Source: an uncultured beta proteobacterium (GTDB lineage Bacteria > Pseudomonadota > Gammaproteobacteria > Burkholderiales > Burkholderiaceae_C). Taken from it: a stretch of DNA of 43,277 bases. Made by a program: the position numbers and the translations under genes. Positions within the stretch are counted from its first letter, which is position 1. Each line of letters starts with the position of its first letter. The stretch is taken from assembly GCA_903828665.1 (NCBI GenBank), contig CAIKMZ010000152.1, forward strand, positions 1 to 43,277. The letters run 5' to 3'. The notes under the pieces were generated by a model, which was not told the DNA's origin, did not search any database, and saw nothing but the letters and a program-made list of their open reading frames with translations. Of the stretch, positions 34,538-43,277 are shown one piece after another.

Positions 34538-35851
34538 ATGCGTAGCATCCTCAAGCACTTCGGTTTGGTCTTGCTGCTCGCGCTCAGCATGAGCGGGGCT
34601 GGTGCCGGCGAGGCGCCGGCTGTGCCGAACACCGGGTTCCATATCCGGTCGGTGGATGACGCCTGGCGTGCGAACCTGCCACGTGATGCCCGGGCGGCCA
34701 CGCAGGCCTACCTGGACCGTTTGCCGAGCGATGTCCTGGCGCGTTCGAATGCGTATTTCGAAGGCGGTTACTGGCTGCAGCTGTGGAACTTCCTGCTGGG
34801 CTTGGGCATCTCGCTGCTGCTGCTGGGCGGCGGGCGTTCGGCGCGCGTGCGCGACTGGGCGCAGCTCGTCGGGCGCAAAGCGTTCTTGCGCGATGCGATC
34901 TATGGCGGTTTCTTCTCCATCGCCGGCTGGCTGCTCTCGCTGCCGCTGACCGTCTATCAGGCCTTCTTTCGCGAACATGCCTACGGCATGGCGACGCAGA
35001 CCTTTGCCGCGTGGTTCGGCGAGCAGTTGACCGCGCTCGCCGTCGGCACCGCCCTGACCGCGCTCGCGGTCGCCCTGCTCTATGCCGTGCTGCGGCGCGC
35101 CGGTGAGCGCTGGTGGCTCTGGGGTACTGCCACCGCAGTTGGCCTGCTGGCGCTGATGATGCTGATCGCCCCGGTCTGGATCGATCCCTTGTTCAATACC
35201 TACAAGCCGGTTGAAAACGCGGAGGTCAAGAGCGCCGTCCTGGCCATGGCCAGGGCCAACGGCGTGCCGGTTGAAAATGTGTATGAGTTCGACGCTTCGC
35301 GCCAGACTACGCGCGTGAGCGCCAATGTCTCGGGCATCTTCGGCTCAGCCGCCGTGCGCCTGAACGACAACCTGCTGCGCCGCTCCTCGCTGCCCGAGAT
35401 CCGCGCCGTGATGGCGCACGAACTGGGGCATTACGTCATGAACCACATCTACAAGGCGTTGGCCGAGTTCGCCCTGCTCTTTCTCGCGGCTTTTCTCTTT
35501 GCGCAATGGGCCATGGAGCGTCTGTTGGCGCGCCATGGTGCGCGCCTGGGTCTGCAGGGTGTGCGCGATGTCGCGAGCCTGCCGCTGCTGGTCGCCGTGT
35601 TCTCGCTGTTTTTCTTCGTGGCGACGCCGGTCAGCAACACCCTGACGCGAACCGCAGAGATCGAGGCCGATCGTTTCGGCCTCAACCTGGCGCGCGAACC
35701 GCACGGCGAGGCCGAGGTCGACCTGAAGTTGACCGAGTACCGCAAGCCCGACCCGGGGCCGATCGAGGAATTCATCTTTTACGATCATCCGAGCACGCGT
35801 TTTCGCATCCACGACGCGATGCGCTGGCGTGAAGCCATGGGCACGCCATGA
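34538..35851 (+). CDS. M48 family metallopeptidase (Ste24/CAAX protease 1 type)
   Basis: A 437-residue membrane zinc peptidase. A signal-like N terminus (LKHFGLVLLLALSMSGAGA) is followed by membrane segments, and the zinc motif is HELGH (residues 294-298) with the third ligand in EIEAD (374-378). The segments DPLFNTYKPVE and YEFDASRQTTRVSANVSGIFGSAAVRLNDNLLRR are classic for the Ste24 subgroup. In bacteria it probably acts in membrane-protein quality control; substrates are unknown. ATG 34538 is 37 bases after the glyoxalase-like stop. It converges on the MFS gene with only five bases between stops. Confidence 0.92.
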   Translation: MRSILKHFGLVLLLALSMSGAGAGEAPAVPNTGFHIRSVDDAWRANLPRDARAATQAYLDRLPSDVLARSNAYFEGGYWLQLWNFLLGLGISLLLLGGGRSARVRDWAQLVGRKAFLRDAIYGGFFSIAGWLLSLPLTVYQAFFREHAYGMATQTFAAWFGEQLTALAVGTALTALAVALLYAVLRRAGERWWLWGTATAVGLLALMMLIAPVWIDPLFNTYKPVENAEVKSAVLAMARANGVPVENVYEFDASRQTTRVSANVSGIFGSAAVRLNDNLLRRSSLPEIRAVMAHELGHYVMNHIYKALAEFALLFLAAFLFAQWAMERLLARHGARLGLQGVRDVASLPLLVAVFSLFFFVATPVSNTLTRTAEIEADRFGLNLAREPHGEAEVDLKLTEYRKPDPGPIEEFIFYDHPSTRFRIHDAMRWREAMGTP

Positions 35852-35856
35852 CCGCA

Positions 35857-37140
35857 TCATTCGGGGCTCGCTGTTTCCCGGACCGGATGCCGTCGTGCCA
35901 GCCAGCCGAACAGGACGATGCCGACCAGCAGGCTGGCCGCCGCTGTTTGCAGTGAGACAGCGAAGCCCTGGGCCGGATTCGCGCTGCGCTGGAGCACAAA
36001 GCTGACCCACGGTGGCCCCAGGATCTGGCCCAGCCCATAAACCGCCGTCAGCAGACCGATGAAGCCGGACGCGCCTTCCGGGCGCAGGCGCCGGATCTCC
36101 TGCATGGCAAACAGCGTAATGGCCGTGAATGGCAGGCCGATCAGCAGACTGCCCAGCGCAAAGCCGATCAGGCTGGGCCACCACACGCCCAGCATGATGC
36201 CCGTCGCCTGCATGGCATAGCAGCCCATCAGCAGGTGGCGGCGATCCCAATGGACCGGAAAACGGATGGTCAGCAGGGCGCCCAATCCGACGCCGATGCC
36301 AAACAAGGGCCAAAACAAGTCGAGCCAGACCGAACCGGGCAGTGCCTGACGCGCGATCACGGGCAGAAAGGTGGCGGTGACGATGTAGCCGAACCCGGCC
36401 ATGCCATAAGCGAGTGCGAGCAGGGCCATGGCGCCGCCGCGGGCGGTAGCCGGGACATCGGCCGGCGCCGCGTTTACGGCCACCGCGCCGCGCAGATGCG
36501 GCCAGACCAGCGCCGTCAGTAGCACCGCCAGCACACCGAAGGCCAACCAGCCGGTTGCCGCGCTCAGGCCGAGCGCCACCATGGCGGTGGCGGCCAGGCC
36601 GCTGACCATGATGCCTAGGCCGGGGCCGACGAAGATCAGGCCCGCCAGCTTGGGCGAGCCGAGAGCGGCCAGCCGTGCCAGACACCAGCCCGAGGTGTAG
36701 ACAAATACCAGGGCGCTGGCGATGCCCGCCAGCAAGCGCCACAAGGGCCAGGCGGCCGGCCAGTGCACGGCCATGCCGAAGGTCAGCACCACCGTCGCCA
36801 GCAGTCCGATGCGCATGGCCGTCGTATGGACGATTGGCCGCAGAAAACGCGCGTGCGACCACAACCAGGGCTGCAACGCGCACGCCATGGCGCCGAGCCA
36901 ATAGCCCAGGTAATTGGCAGTGGCCAGCCAACTCGCGCTCGGAAGATCGATCACGCCATCGTGCAGCATCATGGGCAGCAGCGGCGTGAAGGCAAAGCGG
37001 CCGATGCCCATGGCCACGGCCAGTGCCAGCATGCCGGCCACCGCAATGGCGATCGGCTTCTGCGGCGTCAGTGGGTCATTGGCAGTCAAGCGGGCGTGCT
37101 CTCGTTGGAACGTTGTTGTCAGTATAGATTTATGTTGCAT
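35857..37140 (-). CDS. MFS transporter, YbfB/YjiJ type
   Basis: A 427-residue major facilitator with about 12 hydrophobic segments. The first transmembrane unit MLALAVAMGIGRFAFTPLLPMM with the MGIGRFAFTPLLP pattern is the hallmark of the YbfB/YjiJ (MFS_4) group; the second half repeats it in part (GMAGFGYIVTATFLPVIARQ). The substrate is unknown for this group. The ATG at 37140 lies 120 bp from the remnant of a Lon-like gene on the other strand, so the intergenic segment may be a rearrangement point. Confidence 0.9.
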   Translation of the reverse strand: MQHKSILTTTFQREHARLTANDPLTPQKPIAIAVAGMLALAVAMGIGRFAFTPLLPMMLHDGVIDLPSASWLATANYLGYWLGAMACALQPWLWSHARFLRPIVHTTAMRIGLLATVVLTFGMAVHWPAAWPLWRLLAGIASALVFVYTSGWCLARLAALGSPKLAGLIFVGPGLGIMVSGLAATAMVALGLSAATGWLAFGVLAVLLTALVWPHLRGAVAVNAAPADVPATARGGAMALLALAYGMAGFGYIVTATFLPVIARQALPGSVWLDLFWPLFGIGVGLGALLTIRFPVHWDRRHLLMGCYAMQATGIMLGVWWPSLIGFALGSLLIGLPFTAITLFAMQEIRRLRPEGASGFIGLLTAVYGLGQILGPPWVSFVLQRSANPAQGFAVSLQTAAASLLVGIVLFGWLARRHPVRETASPE

Positions 37141-37196
37141 GCCTGAAATTCAAAAGGGGCGTTCTTGCGGCGGGCACACCGGCGGGCTGCGATTGT

Positions 37197-37661
37197 TTGC
37201 AGGGCCGGTGGCGGGCCTGCACCTTGCCTTTGCGAAATCGCAAGCCTGATCCTGAACCGTGCCATAGAGTTGCGCTGGCCATTACCGGCTCGGTCAACCA
37301 GCTGGGCCAGGCGCAGGCGATCGGCGCCGTCAACGAAAAGATCGAAGGTTTCTTCGATGTCTGCGCGGCGCGAGGCCTGAGCGGCGCACAGGGCGTTCTG
37401 ATTCCGGCGTCCAACGTCAAGCACCTGATGCTGCGCCGCGATGTGGTGGCGGCGGCGCAGGCCGGGCAGTTCCATATCTACAGCGTCGAGAACGTGGACC
37501 AGGCGATTGCCCTGTTGACCGGCGTGGCGGCGGGACAGGCCGATGAGCAGGGCCAGTATCCGGCCGGCAGCATCAACCAGCGCGTGGCGGCCCGGGTGGC
37601 GCAGCTCAATGACTTGCGCAAGACGTTCGGACGGACACCGGCCGCCAACGCTGCGGTCTGA
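37197..37661 (+). pseudogene. C-terminal remnant of a Lon-related ATP-dependent protease
   Basis: From about 37270 the frame reads LAITGSVNQLGQAQAIGAVNEKIEGFFDVCAARGLSGAQGVLIPASNVKHLM, which is the end of the Lon-like (YcbZ/LonB-type) protease domain with the catalytic Lys in NEKIEG. The AAA+ part and the catalytic Ser block that should precede it are absent; upstream sequence (37141-37266) is unrelated. The remnant is therefore about 130 residues of an original protein of about 800. It ends 37 bases before groEL, with GAAAGGAG between them. Probably non-functional. Confidence 0.85.
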
Positions 37662-37698
37662 CACGCGGTTTGATCCCGAGAGTTGAAAGGAGCGATCC

Positions 37699-39331
37699 AT
37701 GAAAGCCAAGCAGATTGTTTTCCACGATGCGGCGCGCGACAAGATCCGCCGCGGTGTTGACGCATTGGCCGAGGCGGTGAAAGTGACCCTGGGGCTGCGC
37801 GGCAGGACGGTGATTCTGGAGCGCGATTTCGGTCCACCCCAGATCGTCAACTCCGGCGTGCTAGTGGCCAAGTCGATCGAGCTCGAAGACCGCTTCGAGA
37901 ACATGGGCGCGCAACTGCTGCGCGAGGTCGCCGTGCGCACCAGCGAGATGGCCGGCGACGGCACCACGACGGCGACGGTGCTGGCGCACAGCATGATCCA
38001 TGAAGGTCTGCGCTACCTTGCCGGCGGCATGAACCCGATGGACCTCAAACGCGGCATCGAACGCGCCATCGAGGCCGTCGTGGCCGAAATCAAGACCATG
38101 TCGCGGCCCTGCGCCACGTCGCAGGAGATCGCGCACGTCGCCGCGATCTCGGCCAACAACGACCGCTCGATCGGCGAGCTGCTGGCCGGCGCCATCGACA
38201 AGGTGGGACGCGAAGGCGCGATCTCGATCGAGGACGGCTCGGGCCTGGTCAGTGTGCTCGAGGTGGTCGAAGGCCTGCAATTCGACCGCGGCTTCCTGTC
38301 GCCCTACTTCATTAACAGCGCCGAGCGGCAAAGCGCGGTGCTCGAGGATGTGGCGATCCTGCTGAGCGACAGCCGGCTGGCCTCGCTCAAGGACTTGCTG
38401 CCCCTGCTGGAGGAGGTGGTCAAGGCCAACGTCCCGCTGCTGGTGATTGCCGAGGAGGTCGACAACGATACGCTGGCTGCACTGGTGATCAACACCATGC
38501 GCGGCGCGCTCAAAACCTGCGCCGTCAAGGCGCCGGGCTTCGGCGACCGGCGCAAGGCCATGCTGCAGGACATCGCCATCCTCACCGGCGGTAAAGTCGT
38601 CAGCGAGGAAGTCGGCCTGACGCTGTCCAAGATCACGCTGGCCGATCTGGGGCGCGCCAAGCGCGTCGAGATCGGCAAGGACAACACCACGCTGATCGGC
38701 GGCGCCGGCGACCCGCAGGCGATCCAGGAGCGCATTGCGGTGATCCGCAAGGAGCGCGATGCCGCCAGCAGCGACTACGACCGGGAAAAGCTCGAAGAGC
38801 GCGCTGCCAAGCTGTCAGGCGGTGTGGCCCTGATCAAGGTCGGTGCCGCCACCGAAACCGAACTCAAGGAACGCAAGGTGCGGGTGGAAGACGCCCTGCA
38901 TGCGACGCGGGCGGCGGTGGAAGAAGGCATCGTGCCCGGCGGCGGCGTGGCCCTGATGCGGGCCCGGCGCGTGTTGCTGGCCATGAACGGCGAGACGCTC
39001 GATGAAACCTCGGGCATCCGCCTGGTCGCGCGCGCTCGAGGAACCGCTGCGCCGCATCGTGAGCAATGCCGGGGAGGAGCCGTCGGTGGTGCTGAACAAG
39101 GTTGATGAATCGGCGCTCCCGACCTGGGGCTACAACGCGGCCTCGCGCAGCTACGGCGACCTGCTGCAAATGGGCGTGATCGACCCGGCCAAGGTCACGC
39201 GTTTGGCGCTGCAGAATGCGGCGTCCATTGCCAGCCTGATCCTGACCACCGACTGCATGATCGCCTCGATTCCGGAATCGGCCGCAACCGCTGCCGGCGC
39301 CGCCATGGGGCCCGAGCCTGGCATCGTCTGA
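37699..39331 (+). pseudogene. groEL: GroEL-type chaperonin, frameshifted near the 3' end
   Basis: Residues 1 to about 440 follow GroEL ([20 protein letters not shown]..., the ATP-binding [13 protein letters not shown], the apical domain [12 protein letters not shown], and [16 protein letters not shown]). At the run CGCGCGCGC (39027-39035) the frame changes: one frame ends at 39105, while the true continuation [17 protein letters not shown] runs in another frame to 39331. Two extra bases (one more GC unit) would restore a normal 544-residue protein. The C terminus lacks the GGM tail and no groES lies next to it, so this is a secondary chaperonin. Either a real mutation or a base-calling error in the repeat. 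Confidence 0.85.
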
Positions 39332-39338
39332 ATCCGGA

Positions 39339-41186
39339 CTAGGGCTTGATCTCCAGGCGCTGCGCGATCTCCTCGGCCAGCGTCTCGGGCGCGGTTGACG
39401 TGCTTTGCAGATGTACCTCCGGCGCGAGCGGCGCCTCATAAGGACTGTCGATGCCTGTGAAGTTCTTCAGTTCGCCGCGCCGGGCTTTGGCGTACAGGCC
39501 CTTCGGGTCCCGTTGCTCGCACGTCGCCAGAGAAGCGTCGACAAACACCTCAAGGAATTCGTTTTCCTTGAAGAGGCTGCGCGCCATTTCCCGGTCGGCC
39601 CGGAACGGCGATATGAATGACACCAGCACAATCAGGCCGGCGTCGAGCATGAGCTTAGCCACCTCGGCGACGCGCCGGATATTCTCGACGCGCTCAACGT
39701 CGGTAAAGCCCAGATCGCGGTTGAGGCCGTGGCGCACGTTGTCGCCATCGAGCAGGTAGGTGTGAAGCCCCTGCGCGTGCAGTCGCCTCTCCAGCAGGTT
39801 GGCAATGGTGGATTTGCCCGAACCCGACAGGCCTGTGAACCAGACGCAGCGCGGACTTTGCCGCAGGCTGGCAGCGCGCGCTGCCCGATCGATCGTCAAT
39901 GCCTGCCAGTGGATGTTTGATGCACGGCGCAGCGCGAACACCAGCATGCCGGCTGCCACGGTCTCGAAACTCAGCTTGTCGATCAGGATGAAGCCGCCCA
40001 GCGTGCGGTTGTCTGAATAGGGTGCAAACACGACCGGCCGGGCCAGCGACAGGTTGACCCGCCCTATTTCGTTAAGCCCCAGGGTCCTGGCCGCCAGCTG
40101 GTTGCCGCTGTCGATGTCTTCCCGGTACTTGATGTCGGTAACGCTGGCCGTCACCTCCTGGGTATTGAGTTTCAGCAAATAGGAGCGCCCGGGCAGCAGC
40201 GGCTGAGTGCTCATCCACAACAGGCGTGCTTCGAACTGGTCCGCGACCTCTGGCGGATCATCGGCCGCAACCAGCATATCGCCGCGCCCGACGGCAACCT
40301 CATCGCGCAGCGTGACCGTGATTGAGTCGCCGCTTGCCGCGGCTTCGAGTTCGTCTTGCCAGACCACAATCGATGCAATCTGCGTTTGCACGCCCGAGGG
40401 CAGGACTTTGATCCCATCACCGGGGCGGACTTCTCCTTGCGCGATGCGCCCGCAAAAGCCGCGGAAATCCGCGTTGGGTCGACTGACCGATTGCACCGGC
40501 ATGCGAAACGAGGCGGCCAGCTCCGGGCCGTCGGCCTCAAACGCATTGAGGTACGACATCAGGGTCGGGCCGCGGTACCAGGGTGTATTGCCGCTGGCCG
40601 CAAACACGTTGTCGCCCTCCAGAGCCGACAGCGCCATGCTTTGAATCGATGCAAAGCCCAGGTCCGCCGCAAAAGCCTGGTACTGGGCGTCGATGCGATC
40701 GAATACCACCTGGTCGTAGCGCACCAGATCCATCTTGTTGACGGCCAGCACCACGTGACGGATGCCCATCATTGCGACGATGCGGGAGTGGCGCCGGGTC
40801 TGGGTCAGCACGCCCTTGCGAGCATCGACCAGGATGACCGCCAGTTGCGCGCTCGAAGCCCCGGTGGCCATGTTGCGCGTGTACTGTTCGTGCCCGGGCG
40901 TGTCGGCCACCACAAAGCGGCGCTGCGCACTGGCAAAGAAACGGTACGCGACGTCGATCGTGATGCCCTGTTCGCGCTCGGCCTGCAGACCGTCGACCAG
41001 CAGGGCGAGATCAATTCGCTCGCCCTGCGTTCCGTACTTTCTGGAGTCGTTGACCAAGGCCTGCATCTGGTCATCCGGGATCGACTTGGCGTCAAACAGC
41101 AGGCGCCCGATCAGGGTTGACTTGCCGTCGTCCACACTGCCGCAGGTGATGAAGCGCAGCGTTCCCCTGCCGTTTGCAGTGTCCAT
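39339..41186 (-). CDS. cysNC: Bifunctional sulfate adenylyltransferase subunit 1 / APS kinase (CysNC)
   Basis: A 615-residue fusion. The CysN GTPase part (about residues 1-430) has [29 protein letters not shown] and NKMDLV; it couples GTP hydrolysis to APS formation with CysD. The CysC part (about 440-615) has the P-loop [34 protein letters not shown] and [15 protein letters not shown], and phosphorylates APS to PAPS. The start overlaps the cysD stop by one base. Fusion of this kind (NodQ-like) supplies PAPS for sulfate reduction or sulfation. Confidence 0.96.
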   Translation of the reverse strand: MDTANGRGTLRFITCGSVDDGKSTLIGRLLFDAKSIPDDQMQALVNDSRKYGTQGERIDLALLVDGLQAEREQGITIDVAYRFFASAQRRFVVADTPGHEQYTRNMATGASSAQLAVILVDARKGVLTQTRRHSRIVAMMGIRHVVLAVNKMDLVRYDQVVFDRIDAQYQAFAADLGFASIQSMALSALEGDNVFAASGNTPWYRGPTLMSYLNAFEADGPELAASFRMPVQSVSRPNADFRGFCGRIAQGEVRPGDGIKVLPSGVQTQIASIVVWQDELEAAASGDSITVTLRDEVAVGRGDMLVAADDPPEVADQFEARLLWMSTQPLLPGRSYLLKLNTQEVTASVTDIKYREDIDSGNQLAARTLGLNEIGRVNLSLARPVVFAPYSDNRTLGGFILIDKLSFETVAAGMLVFALRRASNIHWQALTIDRAARAASLRQSPRCVWFTGLSGSGKSTIANLLERRLHAQGLHTYLLDGDNVRHGLNRDLGFTDVERVENIRRVAEVAKLMLDAGLIVLVSFISPFRADREMARSLFKENEFLEVFVDASLATCEQRDPKGLYAKARRGELKNFTGIDSPYEAPLAPEVHLQSTSTAPETLAEEIAQRLEIKP

Positions 41187-42091
41187 CAGAAGTAGCCCTC
41201 CTGCTTCTTCTTTTCCATCGAACCGGGCTGGTCTGAATCGATCAGGCGGCCCTGGCGTTCCGACGAGCGGGCGGCAAAGGTCTCGGCAATGATCTGGTCG
41301 AGCGTGCTGGCCTCGCTCTCGATGGCGCCGCTCAGCGGATAGCAGCCCAGCGTGCGAAAGCGCACCTTGCGCATCTGCGGCACCTCGCCCGGCGCCAGCG
41401 GTAGCCGCTCGTCATCGCGCATGATCCAGGTGCCGGCGCGCTGCACCACCGGCCGCATCCGGGCGAAGTACAGCGCGACGATCGGGATGTCCTCCTGCGC
41501 GATGTACTGCCAGACGTCGAGCTCGGTCCAGTTGGAAATCGGAAACACGCGTATGCTTTCATCAGAGTGGATGTGCGTGTTGTACAGATTCCAGAGTTCG
41601 GGCCGCTGCGCCTTGGGCTCCCAGCGGTGCCCGGCTGCGCGGAAAGAGAAGATCCGCTCCTTGGCGCGTGATTTTTCTTCATCGCGGCGTGCGCCGCCCA
41701 GCACGACATCGAACTGGTGCTGATCCAGCGCCTGCTTGAGGGCCTGGGTCTTCATCACATCGGTGTAATAGCTCGAGCCATGGGTAAACGGGGCGACCCC
41801 TGCAGCGAGCCCTTCCTGATTGGTGTGGACGATCAGCTCCATGCCGGACTCGGCTGCCATGCGGTCACGGTGGCTCACCATCTCGCGGAACTTCCAGGTG
41901 GTGTCCACATGCAGCAGCGGAAACGGCGGCCGCGCCGGATAAAAAGCCTTGCGCGCCAGATGCAGCATGACCGATGAGTCCTTACCGGTTGAATACATCA
42001 TCACCGGCCGGCGCGCGCCCGCGATCGCTTCGCGCAGGATCTCAATGCTTTCAGATTCAAGCTCTCGCAGGCCGCGGTTGTCGATCATCAT
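41186..42091 (-). CDS. cysD: Sulfate adenylyltransferase subunit 2 (CysD)
   Basis: A 301-residue ATP sulfurylase subunit of the PAPS-reductase-like fold. The ATP PP-motif is [20 protein letters not shown] (about residues 31-50); [34 protein letters not shown] and [15 protein letters not shown] are family blocks, and the C terminus [12 protein letters not shown] is conserved. It joins sulfate to AMP with CysNC. It lies 34 bases after modA and overlaps cysNC. Confidence 0.97.
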   Translation of the reverse strand: MMIDNRGLRELESESIEILREAIAGARRPVMMYSTGKDSSVMLHLARKAFYPARPPFPLLHVDTTWKFREMVSHRDRMAAESGMELIVHTNQEGLAAGVAPFTHGSSYYTDVMKTQALKQALDQHQFDVVLGGARRDEEKSRAKERIFSFRAAGHRWEPKAQRPELWNLYNTHIHSDESIRVFPISNWTELDVWQYIAQEDIPIVALYFARMRPVVQRAGTWIMRDDERLPLAPGEVPQMRKVRFRTLGCYPLSGAIESEASTLDQIIAETFAARSSERQGRLIDSDQPGSMEKKKQEGYF

Positions 42092-42125
42092 GACCTGATT
42101 CTCGGTCCAAACGGCACCGGCCTGG

Positions 42126-43277
<1,152 letters not shown>

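Noticed and set aside
35345..36931. Leftward open frame of 528 codons across the M48 peptidase end and the MFS gene
   Set aside because: It is antisense to the peptidase and out of frame with the MFS transporter, has biased Arg/Gly/His composition and no domain. High GC produces such shadow frames.
37119..37994. Leftward 291-codon open frame over the Lon remnant and groEL start
   Set aside because: It is antisense to clear GroEL and Lon-like sequence and has no domain of its own.

Overview
The window is a GC-rich piece of bacterial chromosome. The gene order mnmG-rsmG-parA-parB, the canonical parS sites, the protein families and the coding style point to a betaproteobacterium of the order Burkholderiales, most like the Comamonadaceae (Rhodoferax/Polaromonas type). 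That placement is an inference from protein character and synteny, not from a search. I saw no rRNA, tRNA, CRISPR array, prophage or intact insertion sequence.

Layout. 1-5.3 kb: the end of an unknown membrane protein, a thioredoxin-like gene, then a sulfate-uptake operon (RBBP9-type hydrolase, sbp, cysT, cysW, cysA). 5.3-7.8 kb: a leftward ferrous-iron operon feoA-feoB-small Cys protein behind a Fur-box-like palindrome. 7.9-8.4 kb: noncoding or unexplained. 8.4-13.2 kb: acetoacetyl-CoA synthetase, hotdog thioesterase, PduO-type cobalamin adenosyltransferase and D-lactate dehydrogenase. 13.2-19.0 kb: a six-gene leftward run mnmG-rsmG-lysE-parA-hydrolase-parB, with three parS sites inside rsmG and mnmG. 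19.1-23.7 kb: a Crp/Fnr regulator divergent from an aldehyde dehydrogenase-GMC oxidoreductase-GST operon. 23.7-24.0 kb: a 291-bp AT-rich gap between two convergent genes. It carries DnaA boxes and a CTA-repeat DnaA-trio and is my candidate replication origin. 24.0-28.0 kb: a copper module (copA divergent from copZ-cueR-DUF2892-LTXXQ protein) with two CueR-type promoters. 28.1-37.1 kb: a cysteine-less glutaredoxin-like protein, DUF2189 and DUF2788 proteins, a Pat-type acetyltransferase with a shortened ATP-grasp region, NnrU, a CBS protein, a cupin, a glyoxalase-like protein, an M48 peptidase and an MFS transporter. 37.2-39.3 kb: a remnant of a Lon-related protease and a frameshifted second-type groEL. 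39.3-43.3 kb: a leftward run glyA-modA-cysD-cysNC, cut by the window end.

Themes. Sulfate import lies at the left end and sulfate activation (ATP sulfurylase with fused APS kinase) at the right. Metal handling (Fe, Cu, an orphan ModA) recurs. The central part looks origin-proximal: segregation genes, their centromere sites and a possible unwinding region lie within about 11 kb. The most noteworthy points are the origin candidate, the parS sites translated as VSRET in MnmG, a serine hydrolase embedded in the par operon, the divergent CueR promoters with an apparently leaderless copA, the Cys-less glutaredoxin, and the in-frame loss within Pat.
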